A DNA stretch of 5,681 nt, taken from positions 1 to 5,681 of the forward strand of contig JAKAZH010000126.1 of the NCBI GenBank assembly GCA_021815935.1, given 5' to 3'. Position numbers and translations under genes: made by a program. How positions within the stretch are numbered: the stretch's first letter is position 1; each line of letters opens with the position of its first letter. The notes under the pieces are model-generated. The model did not search any database. It saw nothing but the letters and a program-made list of their open reading frames with translations, and was not told the origin of the DNA. Source of the DNA: Actinomycetes bacterium. GTDB lineage: Bacteria > Actinomycetota > Acidimicrobiia > Acidimicrobiales > Palsa-688. Positions 5,449 through 5,681 of this stretch are shown here, one piece after another.

Positions 5449-5681
5449 TTATTGCCCTTCGGCGTGGATGACTATCGCCTGGCAGGGCGTCAAAATTGGC
5501 ACGGTTAGGCCTACGAGAGATGCGCCGCGGCCGGTGAGTTCGACCGGCCCTGGCCACCAAGGCGGTGCTGTCTTCGCGACAGTTACCGGTTTGGAGAATA
5601 TTTCCTCGACAGCGAATCTGTACACGCGACCGGGATCCAGACCATCCGGGCGAAAGGGAGCGGGAAGGCCGGCGCGGCTCG
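5449..5681 (-). CDS. Probable alpha-galactosidase (GH36), C-terminal end only; gene enters from the right edge
   Basis: Minus-strand frame open from the window edge to a TAA at 5451-5449, giving the last 76 residues. It has no start codon in the window because the gene begins outside. Residues 9-22 (FRPDGLDPGRVYRF) resemble the 'GLDP..YRV' strand of the C-terminal beta-sandwich of GH36 alpha-galactosidases. Residues 46-72 (from VELTGRGASLVGLTVPIL through TPCQAIVIH) match the usual ending 'tG..L...Gl.lP.l.PE.a.ll.l'. G/C-ending codons and lack of stops support coding, while the other two minus frames are Arg/Ser-rich or broken. GH36 enzymes release alpha-1,6-linked galactose from melibiose or raffinose. 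The catalytic (beta/alpha)8 barrel is not visible, so another glycoside hydrolase with a similar C-terminal domain remains possible. The neighbouring sugar ABC ATPase fits a carbohydrate role. Confidence 0.72.
   Translation of the reverse strand, partial: SRAGLPAPFRPDGLDPGRVYRFAVEEIFSKPVTVAKTAPPWWPGPVELTGRGASLVGLTVPILTPCQAIVIHAEGQ
5529..5549. other. Perfect inverted repeat (7-bp stem, 7-nt loop), possible terminator
   Basis: GGCCGGT at 5529-5535 and ACCGGCC at 5543-5549 would form a G+C-rich hairpin with the loop gagttcg. It lies about 88 bp past the ABC ATPase stop, inside the convergent glycosidase coding region (residues around GPVELTG). No T-run follows on either strand, so it is not a classical Rho-independent terminator. 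It could slow read-through between the convergent genes, or simply reflect high G+C codons. Confidence 0.25.

Overview
The window reads as chromosomal DNA from a high-G+C actinobacterium, possibly of the Acidimicrobiia type. Three things point there: G/C-ending codons dominate, GTG and TTG start candidates are common, and TopA has cysteine-free C-terminal repeats and a lysine/alanine tail like the enzymes of Mycobacterium and Streptomyces. The gene order topA-tmk-holB is also familiar from actinobacteria. The genus cannot be fixed from this stretch alone.

Positions 1-3715 hold a plus-strand housekeeping cluster. It starts with the 3' part of topA (DNA topoisomerase I; its N-terminal half lies upstream of the window). 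This overlaps tmk (thymidylate kinase) by 8 bp if the first GTG is used. After a 49-bp gap with a good ribosome binding site comes holB (clamp-loader delta' subunit). Together the three serve chromosome replication: supercoil control, dTTP supply and clamp loading.

Positions 3716-4349 are a change-over region. A small minus-strand gene (3747-4094) encodes a predicted membrane-anchored, Gly/Ala-rich protein that I do not recognise, convergent with holB. The following 250 bp or so lie between this gene and the divergent ABC gene. They include an unusually A+T-rich patch with candidate promoter elements and a LacI-family-like operator.

Positions 4350-5681 look like a carbohydrate-use region. 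A complete MalK/UgpC/MsiK-type sugar ABC transporter ATPase (4350-5441) has no permease or binding-protein gene beside it inside the window. It converges, with only 7 bp between the stop codons, on a minus-strand gene whose last 76 codons enter from the right edge. That partial protein looks like the C-terminal beta-sandwich of a GH36 alpha-galactosidase. The two genes suggest uptake and hydrolysis of alpha-galactosides or another oligosaccharide, but the substrate is inferred.

I found no RNA genes, CRISPR arrays, insertion sequences, attachment sites or phage genes. No clearly novel system is present. The most useful second looks are the edge gene, the apparently orphan transporter ATPase with its control region, and the small secreted or membrane protein.
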